Assembly: GCA_023375675.1 (NCBI GenBank) | Contig: JALQBC010000002.1 | Location: forward strand, 1,488,001-1,552,000 | Length of the DNA stretch: 64,000 bases | Origin: Cytospora piceicola | Lineage: Eukaryota; Ascomycota; Sordariomycetes; Diaporthales; Cytosporaceae | Direction: 5' to 3' | Part shown: in pieces, positions 12,406-24,582 of the stretch | Numbering within the stretch: the first letter of the stretch is position 1 | Layout of the letters: each line of letters begins with the position of its first letter | Made by a program: the position numbers and the translations under genes | The notes under the pieces: model-generated | What the model was told of the DNA's origin: nothing | The model's input: the letters and a program-made list of their open reading frames with translations, nothing else | Database searches by the model: none

Positions 12406-14113
12406 GATGAGTTGGGTGTAAGCCAGGAAGACACTTCGTGAGCTGTAATAAAGTTGCCGAGCGTTCCCTTGTTATGTCAAGGCCGAGCCGGAAAATCACA
12501 GGTCCTCACCTCACGACTCTTTCCATGGTCAGCCCCAGAACAACCACCTCGTCCTTATAAGTTCGCAAAGACCAGAAATTCAGGGACCGTCCACCTGCTG
12601 AACCAATACGACTTGACGGCCACGACTCCCCGGTACGAGGGAAACTCATCGATCTCGTAATGGGAAAGGGCCCCACCACGACAAGGCCCCATGCTTTTCC
12701 TCGCTCAGCTCGTGACCTCTATTTTCCAAGAATCGACGTTTCATCGGCAGATGATGGTGACGAAGATCCGGGAGGTCACCCCCCGCGCGTGTGAGTGGAT
12801 AAAGCTTATGCATTGAGCTGTGACATCCCGCCAATGAAAGCCGGTTGGGTCGCATCCAAGGGACCCGGCCCTTTCGGGTCTACATACTTCCTCCCCCAAG
12901 ACGGGATGACAGCTAGCCTCCGTTCGCCAGACGGGCGGGGCAGGTTTTTCTTCTGGCCGAGGAAAGACGTCCCCCGTTCTATCAAGCTCGTATGCGAAGA
13001 GACAACTCTTGAGGCGCAGGCTCTGTCTTGCAGAACAATCGCCAGATGGCTGGGGGCAGGGAAAGGACCCCGCCGACTTCATGGAATGAATCGTATTTCT
13101 TTCGTAATCTATATACTGTTCAGGGCTCGGAATCATCAGTCATGCGTCGCTATATGCCAGCAAAGGTAAATGCAGATAACTTCGGCGAGTAAACAACCCC
13201 TGACTCCAAAGGAGGAAGTCGTTGCTTTTCCATCGCGTCAAGTACGCCGTAAGAACAAATAGCAGCTTCCACCAGTCACCCCTAAAAGCTCCCAGACCCT
13301 GAACTCGCATCTGAGGGTCCCACACGTGTGCATGTATGTAAGTATGTATGTATCACACTTATTACGGAGCCAACTAATGGCCAGGGAAACCTCACTGCAG
13401 ATCCACGAGCCTTCCTCTCTCACGCTCTGTGACTGTCAGTGGTCCCTTCTGGCCGTCCGCTTCGTTGTAGGTCGGCATCAACGGCTCACTGACCTCTGCA
13501 GTCCCCGAATCGAGGCTTCGGGTCATGTCTTCCCAGACCCTTCTGCTTTTCCACGCATGTTCTAAACTTCTCCGTGATTCCTAAAACTTGCGCGAGCGGG
13601 ACCACATAAGTTGCGGGCCCTAGCCCACTCGTAACGCAATTTGAGACCGTAAAACTCCTGGTTGAGGCCCCGTGATGGGACTTTTGCAACGCGCCTCTGG
13701 AGCTGCAACAAGAAACATTGATTGTACATGATGGGTCAATCATCACCAACCCATCCCCGCCAGCTGTTGCGGCTGGCCATGCCACTGGGGAACTCGATAT
13801 CGTCCACTAGTCTTAAACTTGGCCGGCTTTGCTGACTTCAGGGTCTGCATCGCCGCGTGCCTGGCCGGTGTGCCAGATCAGGCCATCGGAATTCCTGCGT
13901 GTTGAGTCTCCCGACGCTTTCGGGCTGCGCTGCGACTCTCGGCTAGGTGCGACGGTTGTAATTCCTGAAATATCCTGGCACCGGGCCTGTGGACTTTACT
14001 GCTGGGTGCACTAGACCCGGACGAGGTGCAAGCACAGGGAGATTTCCCCTCGGTGTGGAGGACCATGACATCGGCCTCAACGCTGTTTGCGCAATCGCGG
14101 CTCGGTCGTCCCG
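12406..14113. other. 1.7 kb intergenic, GH43 upstream region
   Basis: Only scattered short open frames without family resemblance or convincing splice context are present. The part next to 12406 presumably contains the GH43 promoter and the part next to 14113 the 3' end of the caspase-like gene. Confidence 0.5.
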
Positions 14114-16891
14114 CTAGTCGTCCGTGTCCATACGATCATGCATCGCCGTTGACGTCGCAACCACGATAGAGTTAGGATCGTCTTCCTCGATGTCGTCTTC
14201 CTGGTGATCGTTCAATTGCTCTTCCGCCTTGTCGTCCGCCTTGTCCTCTGGCTTGCCTGCGTCCGAAACGAAGGAGCTGGTAACGATGGATTCGCGCCGA
14301 TCCATATCGGCGCCGTTGCCGTTATTGTGTGTTGAAAACCTATATCCGCCGTTCTCGTCCCGTTCAATGATGCTTTCGTCAAGCGCCCATTTGGCCAGCA
14401 TGGGATCCACGCCCAGACGCACGCCGTCTCCCTTCTCCATATGACGCCCGACATGCTCCGTCCACTCGTCCCAGGCTATGTGACCCTCGAATTCCTTTTG
14501 GCAGTCATTCTTGGGACACGAAACCTGCTGAGGAGGCTCTCGTCGTGTGACCAGGCATGATTGCTGCATCTTCTTAACATGGTTATCCCACTCGGTCTGC
14601 ATCTTGCTGTCACCCTTCGTCAGCGCCTTTTTAATGGCAAAAGGTGCATGCATGCGCCGCAGATGCTGAGTGAACAGGTCCTTCCTGTTGAACTCGTTGC
14701 CTTTGCCTTCAGCAGCGCTCGATGGGCACTCTGAACAGCGGTAGTACTGGAGGCACAAATGCTGCGAAGCGATGTGTCGCTTCCACTCGTTCTTGGAACC
14801 GAACGTGCTCGTGCAGCCAGCAAAAGAGAACGCACAGGGAAAGGGTCGAGTGTGAGCAGCGGCGACATGCTTCCGCAATGAAGAAGAGTCTTTGAAGGGA
14901 GCGTGGCTGCAGAGAGTGCATCTGGTATCCTGCTTAGGCTGGGCCTTTGCAAGGGGTTTTCGCGCCGGTGGGTTCGGCTTCGGCTTTGAAGCAGAGCCGT
15001 TCAGGTCTGCAGTGTACTGAACATCCTCCATTCCGGATTCGTTGGCACCGTTTGAGGACGACGAATCACCATGTCGAGCATCCGATGCTGCGCTCGCCGC
15101 GCCATCGCTTACATGCCTGACATGGCTCAGCGCCTTCAGCTGCTCTGCCGCCTCCTTCATCTCTGCCGAATCCTCGCCATCATCTCTCAGTGCTGCGGCT
15201 GCAGCGATCGCGCTAGTCGATGGTGCAGAACTGGGGAGGGGGTTCCTAGCTGGCGCCTCTTGACGGACTGGCTGTTCAGAATACTTGGATGCCTGCTGTG
15301 CTATCGCCTCGTGACGTCTCTTGTTGGCTGGACTGCTCGCGGCCGCCTCCCTGGCCTCGAGGAGGATACGTCCATCCTCCACTGCTCTCGGGTTGACAGG
15401 AGGCGGGGGCGTCGACTTAACGAGGTTCTTATACAGGTCGATCATGTTGTGAGAGTTGATGTAGCCCAGGAAGCAGCAGACCTTGTCGTGCTGGACGAGG
15501 TTCCATATGGACAGGGGCATCGATATCAAGAGCATAGTTGGCGGTCCAAGGAACATGCCTTCCATTATAATCTTGGAGGCCGTTGGTGGCATCTGCTGTA
15601 GCCACTGGTTATAGAACACCATATCTGGACTCGCATCGCCCACAAACGTCGTGCATACAAGCACTCTGGCCTCATCGAAGGTGAGGTCGGGGAGTGGGCC
15701 AGACGTAAAGGGGGAATCCTGGTTCGAGTTCTGGGCAGCATCTACGTCTTGATGAACTGGAGTGCCTCCTGGCCGCAGGGGTGCCAACGTCAAGTGCTGA
15801 GCCTTGCCTGGAGTAAGAGTGAAGAAGCTAGGAGATTTCTCAGAAAGCGGAAGCGGCTTTACCGCGCCACCATTGGTCTGTTTGGTGGCGATATCTTCAT
15901 GCCGCTGGCGCATAATCTCCTCATAGAGCCGCTGTGCACTGAAGGGCCGGCCGGTGCCTAGCTTGTAGAGAGACTCGACGAGATAAGTCGTGAAGGAGCG
16001 AGTAAGATGCTCGGTGTCTCTCTGGCCCGGACTGTATGCGGTGATTGCCTGCTTTACACCGTGGCTGCCAGCTACTGGAGCATCGTGGGCGGCGCAGGTG
16101 TCTAAGAGAAGGAGGATATCAGACTGGGCATCCTCGAAGAGACAGCGAACACCGCTCCACTTGAGCCGGCATGCGTCTTCCCGTGTATTGCTAGATTGTG
16201 GGTCAGCTTAACGGTGGGCATGTCTTGGTTGGGCAGATTACTCACCTGGCCCAGTAGAGCTGCTTATCGGGACCAAGGTAGCCGTGGCCAGCATAGTAGA
16301 TGATCAACAGGTGATCGCTCCTGGCATGGTCTACAAAGGAGGCTATCTGGACGCTGAGCTTGATGCTGGGGTTTGGCACAGTAGGTATAGACCACTTGTC
16401 GGTGTGGTAGTTATATTTGTCACGGAAGACCTTCTCTAGGGCGACGAGCTCGTGCTCTACCGAGGTATCGTCCTCCCAGCGCAGGAGCAGGACGGAGGCG
16501 CTTGTGTAGGACGGCGCCTTTTGCATTTTCCGGTATATGAACATGGCAGCATCTTGTAGATGCCTGGCAAAAGACTCGAAGCCATGTCGCTCAACGGCGG
16601 GTGCAGCGGCGGGTGTGGGTGCTGATGCGGGTGTCGCCGCCTGTGCGGGTTCTTGGACTGGGTAGTGTTGACGCGTCTGGACCTCGGTCCCGTTAGCTCG
16701 TGGTTTGCGCACAAGGATAGTTCTTCTTGTTCACAACCAAGACTGACCTGTTCCAGAGAATATTGAGCCTGCTGGGGAGTTGTCGCAGGTGTAGGAACGG
16801 CGGCGGCGGCTGCGGCAGCTGGGACAACAGGAGGAGGTGGAGGGTCGGGGACCTTTGGCGCAAGCCTGCGACGCTTGTTGGGGGGGTCCAT
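14114..16891 (-). CDS. caspase-like protease domain fused to C2H2 zinc fingers
   Basis: Three exons: 16891-16748, 16676-16246, 16190-14114; introns of 71 and 55 nt; 883 aa. Residues 1-80 are Pro/Ala-rich with a basic KRRR patch. Residues about 105-300 are a fungal caspase-like (peptidase C14 clan) domain: LLLRWEDD, then His179 in YYAGHGYLG and Cys224 in LLLLDTCAAH as the catalytic dyad, then the SFTTYLVESL helix. The usual fungal DCC motif reads DTC but the nucleophile position is kept. Residues about 350-445 match the conserved region that follows this effector domain in fungi (FYNQWLQQMPP, PLSIWNLV, FLGYINSHNM). A low-complexity linker leads to four C2H2-type units at about 616-638, 644-669, 677-706 and 750-775, then an acidic tail. 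The protein is probably nuclear or nucleic-acid binding; substrate and trigger are unknown. Start is the first ATG preceding the KRRR patch in a continuous frame. Confidence 0.85.
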
Positions 16892-17273
16892 ATCGACCTG
16901 TTGACACCAGTGGCACCAAAAGCAGGGTAATTGATAATGGTTGTTTCCGAACTCGCAAGAATGGCAAGACCAGATAAACAATGTTTTGTTTGGGCGACAA
17001 AGCGCGGGTGGTGGACAATTGGGTTTGAGGGAGGGTAAGGCTGGAGAGGGGAGAAAAGGAGGAGAGAGAGGGCTGAAGCCTCGTAAAAGTCGTGAGGCGG
17101 TGGGCTAAAAAGGGCCCCAAGTTTACCAGGCTCAGGAGGCTCACCAGGCTCGGCGGGGAAGTGCGAAAAAGGAAAAGAGGGAAAGCGTAAAGCCGGGGTG
17201 GGGAAAGTTGCTCGGGGTGTGTGGGACGAAATAACCGGACAGCCAGTCAGTCAGTCACTCAGTACTAAGCCAA

Positions 17274-17303
17274 GGTAATCTGGTAATCTGGTAATCTGGT
17301 AAT
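17274..17303. repeat. GGTAATCT tandem repeat
   Basis: An 8-bp unit, ggtaatct, occurs in about 3.7 copies directly beside a TACCTAGGTA palindrome. Confidence 0.85.
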
Positions 17304-17354
17304 TACCTAGGTAGGTACCTAGCAACCTTGCTTAGATACCTAGGCACCTAGGCA
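17304..17354. repeat. cluster of TACCTAGG palindromic elements
   Basis: A perfect TACCTAGGTA palindrome at 17304-17313 is followed by GGTACCTAG and by TACCTAGGCACCTAGGCA at 17337-17354. The same core recurs elsewhere in non-coding parts of the window. Confidence 0.8.
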
Positions 17355-17677
17355 TGTAAAACCTGGTAGAGCGAGCGAGGTGCGAGGATAGAATGGAAAT
17401 GAGGTGACAGCCTGGGAGCTTTGGGCTTTGACTGGTGACTGGGCTGCCGGTGGGCAGAGGCGGGCAGAGGCGGGCAGGCGGGGGGCTGTGAAGTGGATAC
17501 GGCAGGCGTGCGGAGTTGCGAGCGAGGCCCAGAATCCATCCAATCAGAATGGGACACTTCGCGATCGCACCTGCCGGGTTCAGCGCCTTTTTCTCTTTCC
17601 AAGGTAACCTTTCTCTCTCTTTTTTTTTTTTTTTAACCGGCAAACCATTTCCACCACGCTCACGCCCACGCAACACG

Positions 17678-17707
17678 CCCACTCCCACTCCCACTCCCAC
17701 TCCCACG
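17678..17707. repeat. CCCACT hexanucleotide repeat
   Basis: Five near-perfect copies of cccact. The hexamer unit keeps reading frames open and creates a spurious Gly-Val repeat frame on the minus strand. Confidence 0.85.
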
Positions 17708-20649
17708 CCCAATCAATGCTCACGTCCTATTGCACACGGCTCATTCATCCTGCCATCTTAGCAATTTCAAATCATCTCCTCACTTGACTCCTTTGGATTG
17801 GCTTCTTCCCCCCCCCCTTCTCTTCCCCCCCCCTCTCCCCCAAAATACTCGGCAAACCGGTTGGTTGACTTGCAGCATTACTCTATGCCTATGCCTACTT
17901 AAGTAAAGTTACTCAAGTAGCTAGCCCTCTCTCTTGTTATACGCCGTCTGTGGCCACGTCAGTTCACCTTCTTCTACACAGTAATCACCCTGCTGTTGGA
18001 TGCCGTCGCTTCTGTCAGATAAACAAAACCAATGCTCCCCCCAGAAGTGGAGGATGGGATGATGCCGATTGCTAGCCGCTTGGTTTTAATTACTAGTAGA
18101 ACAAGTGGGAAATCCTACCACACACACACGGACATCTGGACACACCACACTAAATGGTACATAATGTAGTACTGGTACCCAGCCCCGATCCGCCAATCGC
18201 AACAAAGGTCACCGCCCTCTCCATCCACAAACTTACTTAAGTAGTGGCTTTCAGAACTCGGCCTTGCATTTTCCTGTACTATGATACATAAATATGCAAC
18301 CGCATTCCCGCCACCCGTCATCTACAGACCTGAACACCAATGGCGATCCGCCTCTAGCACCACATCCTGTGCACACAAATTCTGGACCGTTCTCGCCGGA
18401 CCGCTTTGCCTGCCGCTTTACCCGTTCACACTTGCTTGAGACAAAAGCCACTATCGTGCAACCGGGTCAATTTCTCAATTCAAAAAGAAACAGTCTTGGT
18501 CTCGGATCATTCTCGCGCTTACGTTAACATTGACTCGGCCACTGCATCACCAAGTTTGGTGATAACAACTGCGCCTGCAAGGCAGAAACTGCCCAGATGT
18601 ATCTAAATGCACATCAATTGATCCCAATGCCGCTGCAGTTACATCGGCCAAGGATCTGTATACCAAATTCCACACCACGTCTCCTGATCTTGTGATTGAC
18701 CTCGGAAGTACGATGCTTGGAAGAAGACCTGGGATAGGGACTATTTCGACATCGGACCCGAATATAATGTCCTCGTTGCACTCGGGCCAAGGATTCTACT
18801 CGTAATCTGCAGGTTAAACAGCGGGTATGACTGTATGCCTGTTCAAATGTTGACTTACGTATAAATACTTAAGTACCTAATCCCTGAGCCATTGAAATTG
18901 ATCGACCAGGCTACTAAGATCATCGACAAATTCTTAATTCAGGACTGCGAAGTATAATAGAATCAATATTGTGAATGGGAAGTTTGAGGGTTGCGCCTCT
19001 ATCCCGTTCGGATAGAGAAGCCCGGGTCTTGGTGGCTCAATACACTGATATTCCTTCTAAAGTAGATGGCCACAAGTGCTACCCAGATCAGCTTCAGGAA
19101 CTATAATGTACTTCCGACCATAGACTAATTCTTGCTTCGCCAAGTTGTCTTAGTATCCGAATAGTTGTATACAATTTGAAGTTGGTTCTGAGAGTGCGTT
19201 GGACGGAGCTGTATCGGGAGGTGGTGGAACGAGGAAAGCCACACCCCTTCAATGTGGTATCGAAATGTGGCATCGATCTGCCTTGCTTTACTGATTGAAC
19301 CGTGGACGACGATTGAGCTTTGAAATAACGGGCTTCTGCGGCAGATACTAGAATGCCGCGTGCCATCTACGACGACAGGGCGTTCGCTTGAATCCCAGAT
19401 GTCCCTCATACAATGGTTTACGGCCGCTCGACCAGAAACATACTGAAGTATGGTTATCATGCATACTTGAGAGCAAAACGACCTCGGGAGCTAGTACCTG
19501 TGAGTGGTCAAGACAGTCGTATGTGAAGGCGGTCATGAATGATTTTGTGGAAATAGTATCTGAAGACCACCCGCCATAGAGCATCTTAGTTCACACAACT
19601 TAGTTATCACAGGCCTGTGCCCATAGTCAGAGTACCCAGCTGGTCTTCCTTACGACTGATGTCGAGCATTGACCGTTGAGATAATTAGTTCTGGTACTTT
19701 GCATAGGTATGCGCTCGGGTCATCGGTTACCTACCGTAGGTAGGTATATTTTCAAGTACCTAGCCCAAAGGCTATGAAACCATTGCTGTTTTGGGATTCG
19801 CTTATGTAAGCAACCTTAGGCATGTTTATATTGCGCAGACAGAGATGGATTGTGTGTATATAGTACACCAATGTCCGAGTCCGTAGAATTAACCTTTGGA
19901 TCGTATAAGATCCCTGACACGATGGAAATTTATCTATATGAGATCAAGAGTCCCCTGGTTACCAGGGCGTAAAGGCAGAAACATACCGAAACCATATCAG
20001 GTGTCACATGGCCGTGTTAAATCTGGTTGGGGTTTGGGATGGGGAGGAAGTCTTACGAACTTTTCAAATAGCTATCCAGGTACATAGATATTGTTACATT
20101 GTGATGCACGGTATGACGCCCGTCAAACTAAAACGAGTCAATGTGTGGCTCCAAGCCTGTGAGAAAATTGGGGAGATACGCCGCAAAGGGAGAAAGCGAC
20201 GACTGTTACTCCTTGTTAGCACGGACAATTTCGCGCGCTGTAGCACCGACTCAAAACCAATTCCTTTCGTTCTCTATGGCTATAAATTCCTAACCTCATA
20301 GAAAGTTATACATGAGTAGCAGATTATACGAGTATAAGGTTATATAGATAGAAGACTGTCAGGTTATCTTGGTGGAGGGTTATATGGGTAGAAGGGTCGG
20401 AAGTCTTTACTCTTACTACCTAGGGTAGGTAATTCATGACGACAGGGCAGAGAGTAAGTGATAGGGGATTAAGGATCACCGCTCTCACGAAAAGACGCGC
20501 TTTAGCTGAGCGGTTCCCGCACATCGATATTTGCATTACATGTTCCAACCTATTACTATCCGCCCAGCATAAGCAGAAAGCCGACGAGAGGGCTCGAATA
20601 TTAGCCCCCGCTTGAATCTCAATCCATGACCATGACTTCCCCTGAGAAC

Positions 20650-22880
20650 AGGACCATCTAGAAGGTGCGCCGCTTGTTCACAGCCGGGTCGGGCTCTAGA
20701 AAAGGCGGGACCTGGAGCCCGATGTGGCAGGCCGCAGTCGACCGGTACTTTGGAGAGCTCCGCAAGAAAGGTGTCAGGGACTTCCTCATATACAAGCGAT
20801 CTATCTGTGCAACGTCGAGGATGCTGATGACCTGCCGGCTCAGGTTAGCACGCTCGCCCCGGACGAGACCGCCGTGCGGTGGACTAGGTCCTTGGCCCAG
20901 CTGAAGCATATCCTGCTTGGATCCTCGGGCTTCGCGAGAGTAGAGGCCGTTATATGGGGGTCGATACGCCCGATGATCGAGGTGATTGCCCCCTTCTTGT
21001 TGGCTCTCCCCACCAAAAAGTACTCTTGCCGTCTTGCAATCATATATATACTGGCCTAATTCGCCCGTCCAGCTCACACAGCCCGTCTTGACGGAGCTTG
21101 CCACAATGTCGAAGGAGCTTCAGAAGACACTGCCCCGGTTCCAGCGATATGAGCGCGGGCTGCCGATGACGGAGTCACTCGGGGCGACCCTGTTCGGTAC
21201 GTAGAGCGATGTCCCGAGGTCGTTATCTTCTGCGCGCAGTCCATTGCACTTTCCTGTAACCACCCTAATGTGGAGCGAAAGCGCGGTGCGTAGTCTATAT
21301 TGAACTGCGACTTTCGCACCAGTTAATGACCCTCGCAAGGGTGCGCAGTCGTGACAGGAAGGTGGACGAGGTGGCGAATATGCCCTGACTGTCCAGATGT
21401 CGAGGGAGACAAGGACCGCCAAAACAGCAGAGTTGATCCGGGACATAAAAAAAACGAAGCTAGCAAACCTCAGCCTGCCCTGCTACAGCATACCACATCG
21501 GCTGAACGCTCTTCGGGAGGGAGAACAAGTCAAAGCTCTCAAAGGATCCCTCGACCCTTCCGAAAATAACCTGCCCCCCCCCTCCCCCAACAACAACACC
21601 ATGAGGGTGGTAGCGATCCATGGACTCGGCGGTGTCGGGAAAACACAGTTGGCACCATGCAAACACCTCGCTCGAGTTATACAAGGTGGTTATCTGGATT
21701 TCGGCCGAGACCCCGATCAAGATCATCCAGACGGTTCAGCCTTTTTTTGTCGAGCATAGACTCGTCGACGAAAATAAGCAAGTCAATAGTACAGAAGCTT
21801 CGGAAGTGGCTGGACGTCACCGAACCCAACTTCCTCTTGCATGTGGAGTCTGTTAACGTCGAGGATGCCGATGTTCTTGAGCAAATCTGACCAGCCAGCA
21901 ACAATGCTTCTGTTACTATCACTTCCAGATCCCCATCAGTCCCCTGGAGGCGCACGGCCAGCCTCCTACCTCTGGAGTAGTTTTGCGATGATCCAGGTAT
22001 AGAAGCAAATGTTTATTGAGTAGCTGGTAACCAACAAATGATGCCGATGACGCGGCAGTGGCAGATATCACAACTTATTAGGGAATTGGTACTGGCACTT
22101 ACTCAGGTCGGCGCCTTTATCCGCGATCGCAACTGCTTGTACGCTAATCTTCCATAAGGCTGCCTAGAAGGTCATCGTTCGTCCAAACATACCAGGTGAG
22201 TATGGGTTCTCTGTCGAGAGAGCGTGGAACATGTCTATCGAGAGGCTCTCGCCGAATGCCAAAATTCTGCTGAATGTTTTGACGTTCTTTGACCCCAACC
22301 TAATCCCAGAGCGCCTGATCTTGGAAAATCCCAAAGCAGATATAGATAATGAACAGTTGTAATTATTGTTATCTGGATTCGAGTAAGCAGGCAATCTCCA
22401 CCCACGCCTTCTTGGATAGGAGTTCTAACATTTTCTACTGGCAGTTTCGGTGACACCGTCATGGAGTTGACCCGGGCTTCACTGTTCACAAGGCTCGCCA
22501 CGTCCACGGCCCTTTCTGTACATCGGCCTGGTACAGCAAGCGGTGTTCAGCCGATTGAGCCCTGAGCAGAGAACCTATTTTTCTTACTTACAAACAATGT
22601 GATCAAGATGTTGGCCTACGACTTGCCAGACACTTGGAACAACACCGGCCCTTCGATGTTCTCAAGGACACGGGTACAGGTCATAGGAGCTGCCCAGGTG
22701 TGCGGCGCATGTCAGTTGGCCGATAGCATTGATAAAGAAATGGAAAATCGAGCCTTCCGATTCGAACATGTAGGCCGAGCTCCTTCCGCGCTGGGACGTC
22801 AGTATTTCCCAATGGCCCCGGATGCTATACCAGGCATCCGACATAAGTCAGTACTCGAGTATATCTGTACTGACTAAGCA
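20650..22880 (+). pseudogene. decayed NB-ARC (NLR-type STAND) gene
   Basis: Pieces of a fungal NLR occur in order on the plus strand but in shifting frames with stops. N-terminal helical region: MWQAAVDRYF near 20719, then VEAVIWGSIRPMIEVI near 20940 in another frame, then LQKTLPRFQRYERGLPM near 21118. NB-ARC: P-loop VAIHGLGGVGKTQLA at 21610-21654, a frameshift, LYKVVIWISAETPIK near 21670, KWLDVTEPNFLLHVESV near 21800, and DADVLEQI followed by TGA at 21888 where relatives usually carry Trp, then PASNNASVTITSRSP. Later pieces: FFDPNLIPERLILENP near 22290 and a winged-helix-like LVQQAVFSRLSPEQR near 22530. At least three frameshifts and several stops make it non-functional. STAND NLRs of fungi act in non-self recognition and regulated cell death. 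The C-terminal repeats and the exact 5' end are not discernible. Confidence 0.85.
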
Positions 22881-24582
22881 TACAACGCAGATACCTAACG
22901 GAGAAAGAGAAACCTAACATTGCTCGTTCATGCGCCGCTCTTGATACGGCGTACGGGGCACATGGCGAGATGAGGGGGGGGGCGGGGGGCGGGGCGGCCC
23001 ATGGATGGTTCTGGCTGCCAAACTGTTGCGTGACATCGTCGACATGGGTACTAGGGCTACATACCTAAGTATGTACAGAGATGAGAGCGCACAGCGCTCG
23101 GGCATTGTGGTTCCTTGATGGGGCGGAGGAGCAACTGGGAGCTGAGAAGGAAGGCATAGAGAAAGTGAGGCCAGGCAAAGACTTGGAGGGCACAGATTGA
23201 GAACAGAGATGATAACGACGAAGATAGTGACGATGCTTTTGAAAAATCTGTTCAATGTTGGATGCTGTGGTAAACGCGCTGGAAACCAGTCCCACTCCTA
23301 CGCATCACACCTGACATTGGAATAAGGTTGGAAGGGAACTACTAAGCACGGACACCAGGAGGCGGTCCTAGCGAGGTTAGGTGATCCAGTAGGCCCCGTA
23401 TTAATTAGTTGTATATATTTAGGTTTGCCAATCAATACTAGTCACTACTGGAATAATCGACACAAGTTACGAGGAGACACATTTGTTACAACTAATTTTT
23501 GTGTGGTCTGTAATTAAGTCGATTAATTTCGATACAACTAGTTACTTCGGCGACAGCTATATTTAGGATATAAACCTACTAACGGAATAAAAACCATCAG
23601 AGACGGGATCCTGAGACTACCGCTGGCCGCTAGTTGGCCCTGTGTAGCATTATAGCATTAAGGTTCCTACCCACGATAATAATTGTGAAGTAATACAACC
23701 ACCTGAAGACCCAGGTTAAGACAAGACAGTTCGAGATCCATTCAAACGATGTCTTACACACTGAATGATCGGATACTTCCCCCTCGGACCAATGGGCAAT
23801 TGCAACCTGATCAAATTATCTGGATCGTCAGACCTCGCATGTATTCCTCGTTGATACATAATTAGTAGAAAGACCTGATAAGTACGTCCGCCATGATCTG
23901 TAATGGAGAAGCAGCAATTGGAAACTTGGAAACGAAGCACGGAATACCGACATCGCACTTGACAAAGAGTAAGCAGACATCAGCTATAGTGGCGAAGGAA
24001 GAGCGATGTGGGCATGAAGATTGTTCAATCATACCACTACTATAGATAATGCGATTTTCCCTGCCCGTCAGCCATTTTCGCGGCCAAGTCCTCGAACGAT
24101 GACAATGCCTGAATGCCGCTGGGATTTCTCCACATAAGGAGATATGTCGGGATGATGCATTGCGCCCCATAAGCATAGTCTGAGGCTTATCTATAGCTGT
24201 GGTGTTGTATCTCTATTCCCGTTCCCGTGATAGGCTTCCCCAGGTTTTAGCGGCAGCCCCCGGCGCACGCCTATCTCGGAGCTTCGAACATATCGGGATC
24301 TACCTTGGTAGTCTATCTTGCACAGCATGACGTGTAAGTCGTAACTTGGCCATCGCCGCCTGGGCATTGAGCCATTCTTATCTATGTTGAATTGGCTCAA
24401 CTTCAGACGTAAGTGTAGAGATATATGTATCAATTGCGAGAACGGCGTTACAACAGGACCGGTAGACAGATATCAAAAGAGGCCCGCGACGCCTTCATTC
24501 AGCTTTGATGAAATTCGAGAGACATCACTCGCCCTTTCATTCATCGCGGATATACTTGTTGTTGACATATAATTAGGCAAAA
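22881..24582. other. 1.7 kb AT-rich intergenic region
   Basis: No gene is seen. The sequence is AT-rich with many stops in all frames, following directly on the NLR relic, and may contain further eroded sequence of the same origin. The last few hundred bases should include the promoter of the DUF3445 gene. Confidence 0.5.

Larger units (their letters stand above)
16892..20640. other. 3.7 kb gene-poor intergenic region
   Basis: No coding region is recognised. From about 18.6 kb rightwards the composition becomes AT-richer. The left part contains an 8-bp tandem repeat (17274-17303), TACCTAGGTA-type palindromes (17304-17313 and related copies to 17354), a CCCACT hexamer run (17678-17707) and homopolymer C/T tracts. 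Another inverted TACCTACC...GGTAGGTA element is near 19729, and an imperfect TACCTAGGGTA copy near 20416. Short open frames at 19.1-19.6 kb show no family resemblance. Confidence 0.5.

Noticed and set aside
19094..19584. Overlapping short frames on both strands near 19.3 kb as a possible gene
   Set aside because: Three frames of similar length compete, none shows a conserved motif; possibly eroded sequence but not callable.
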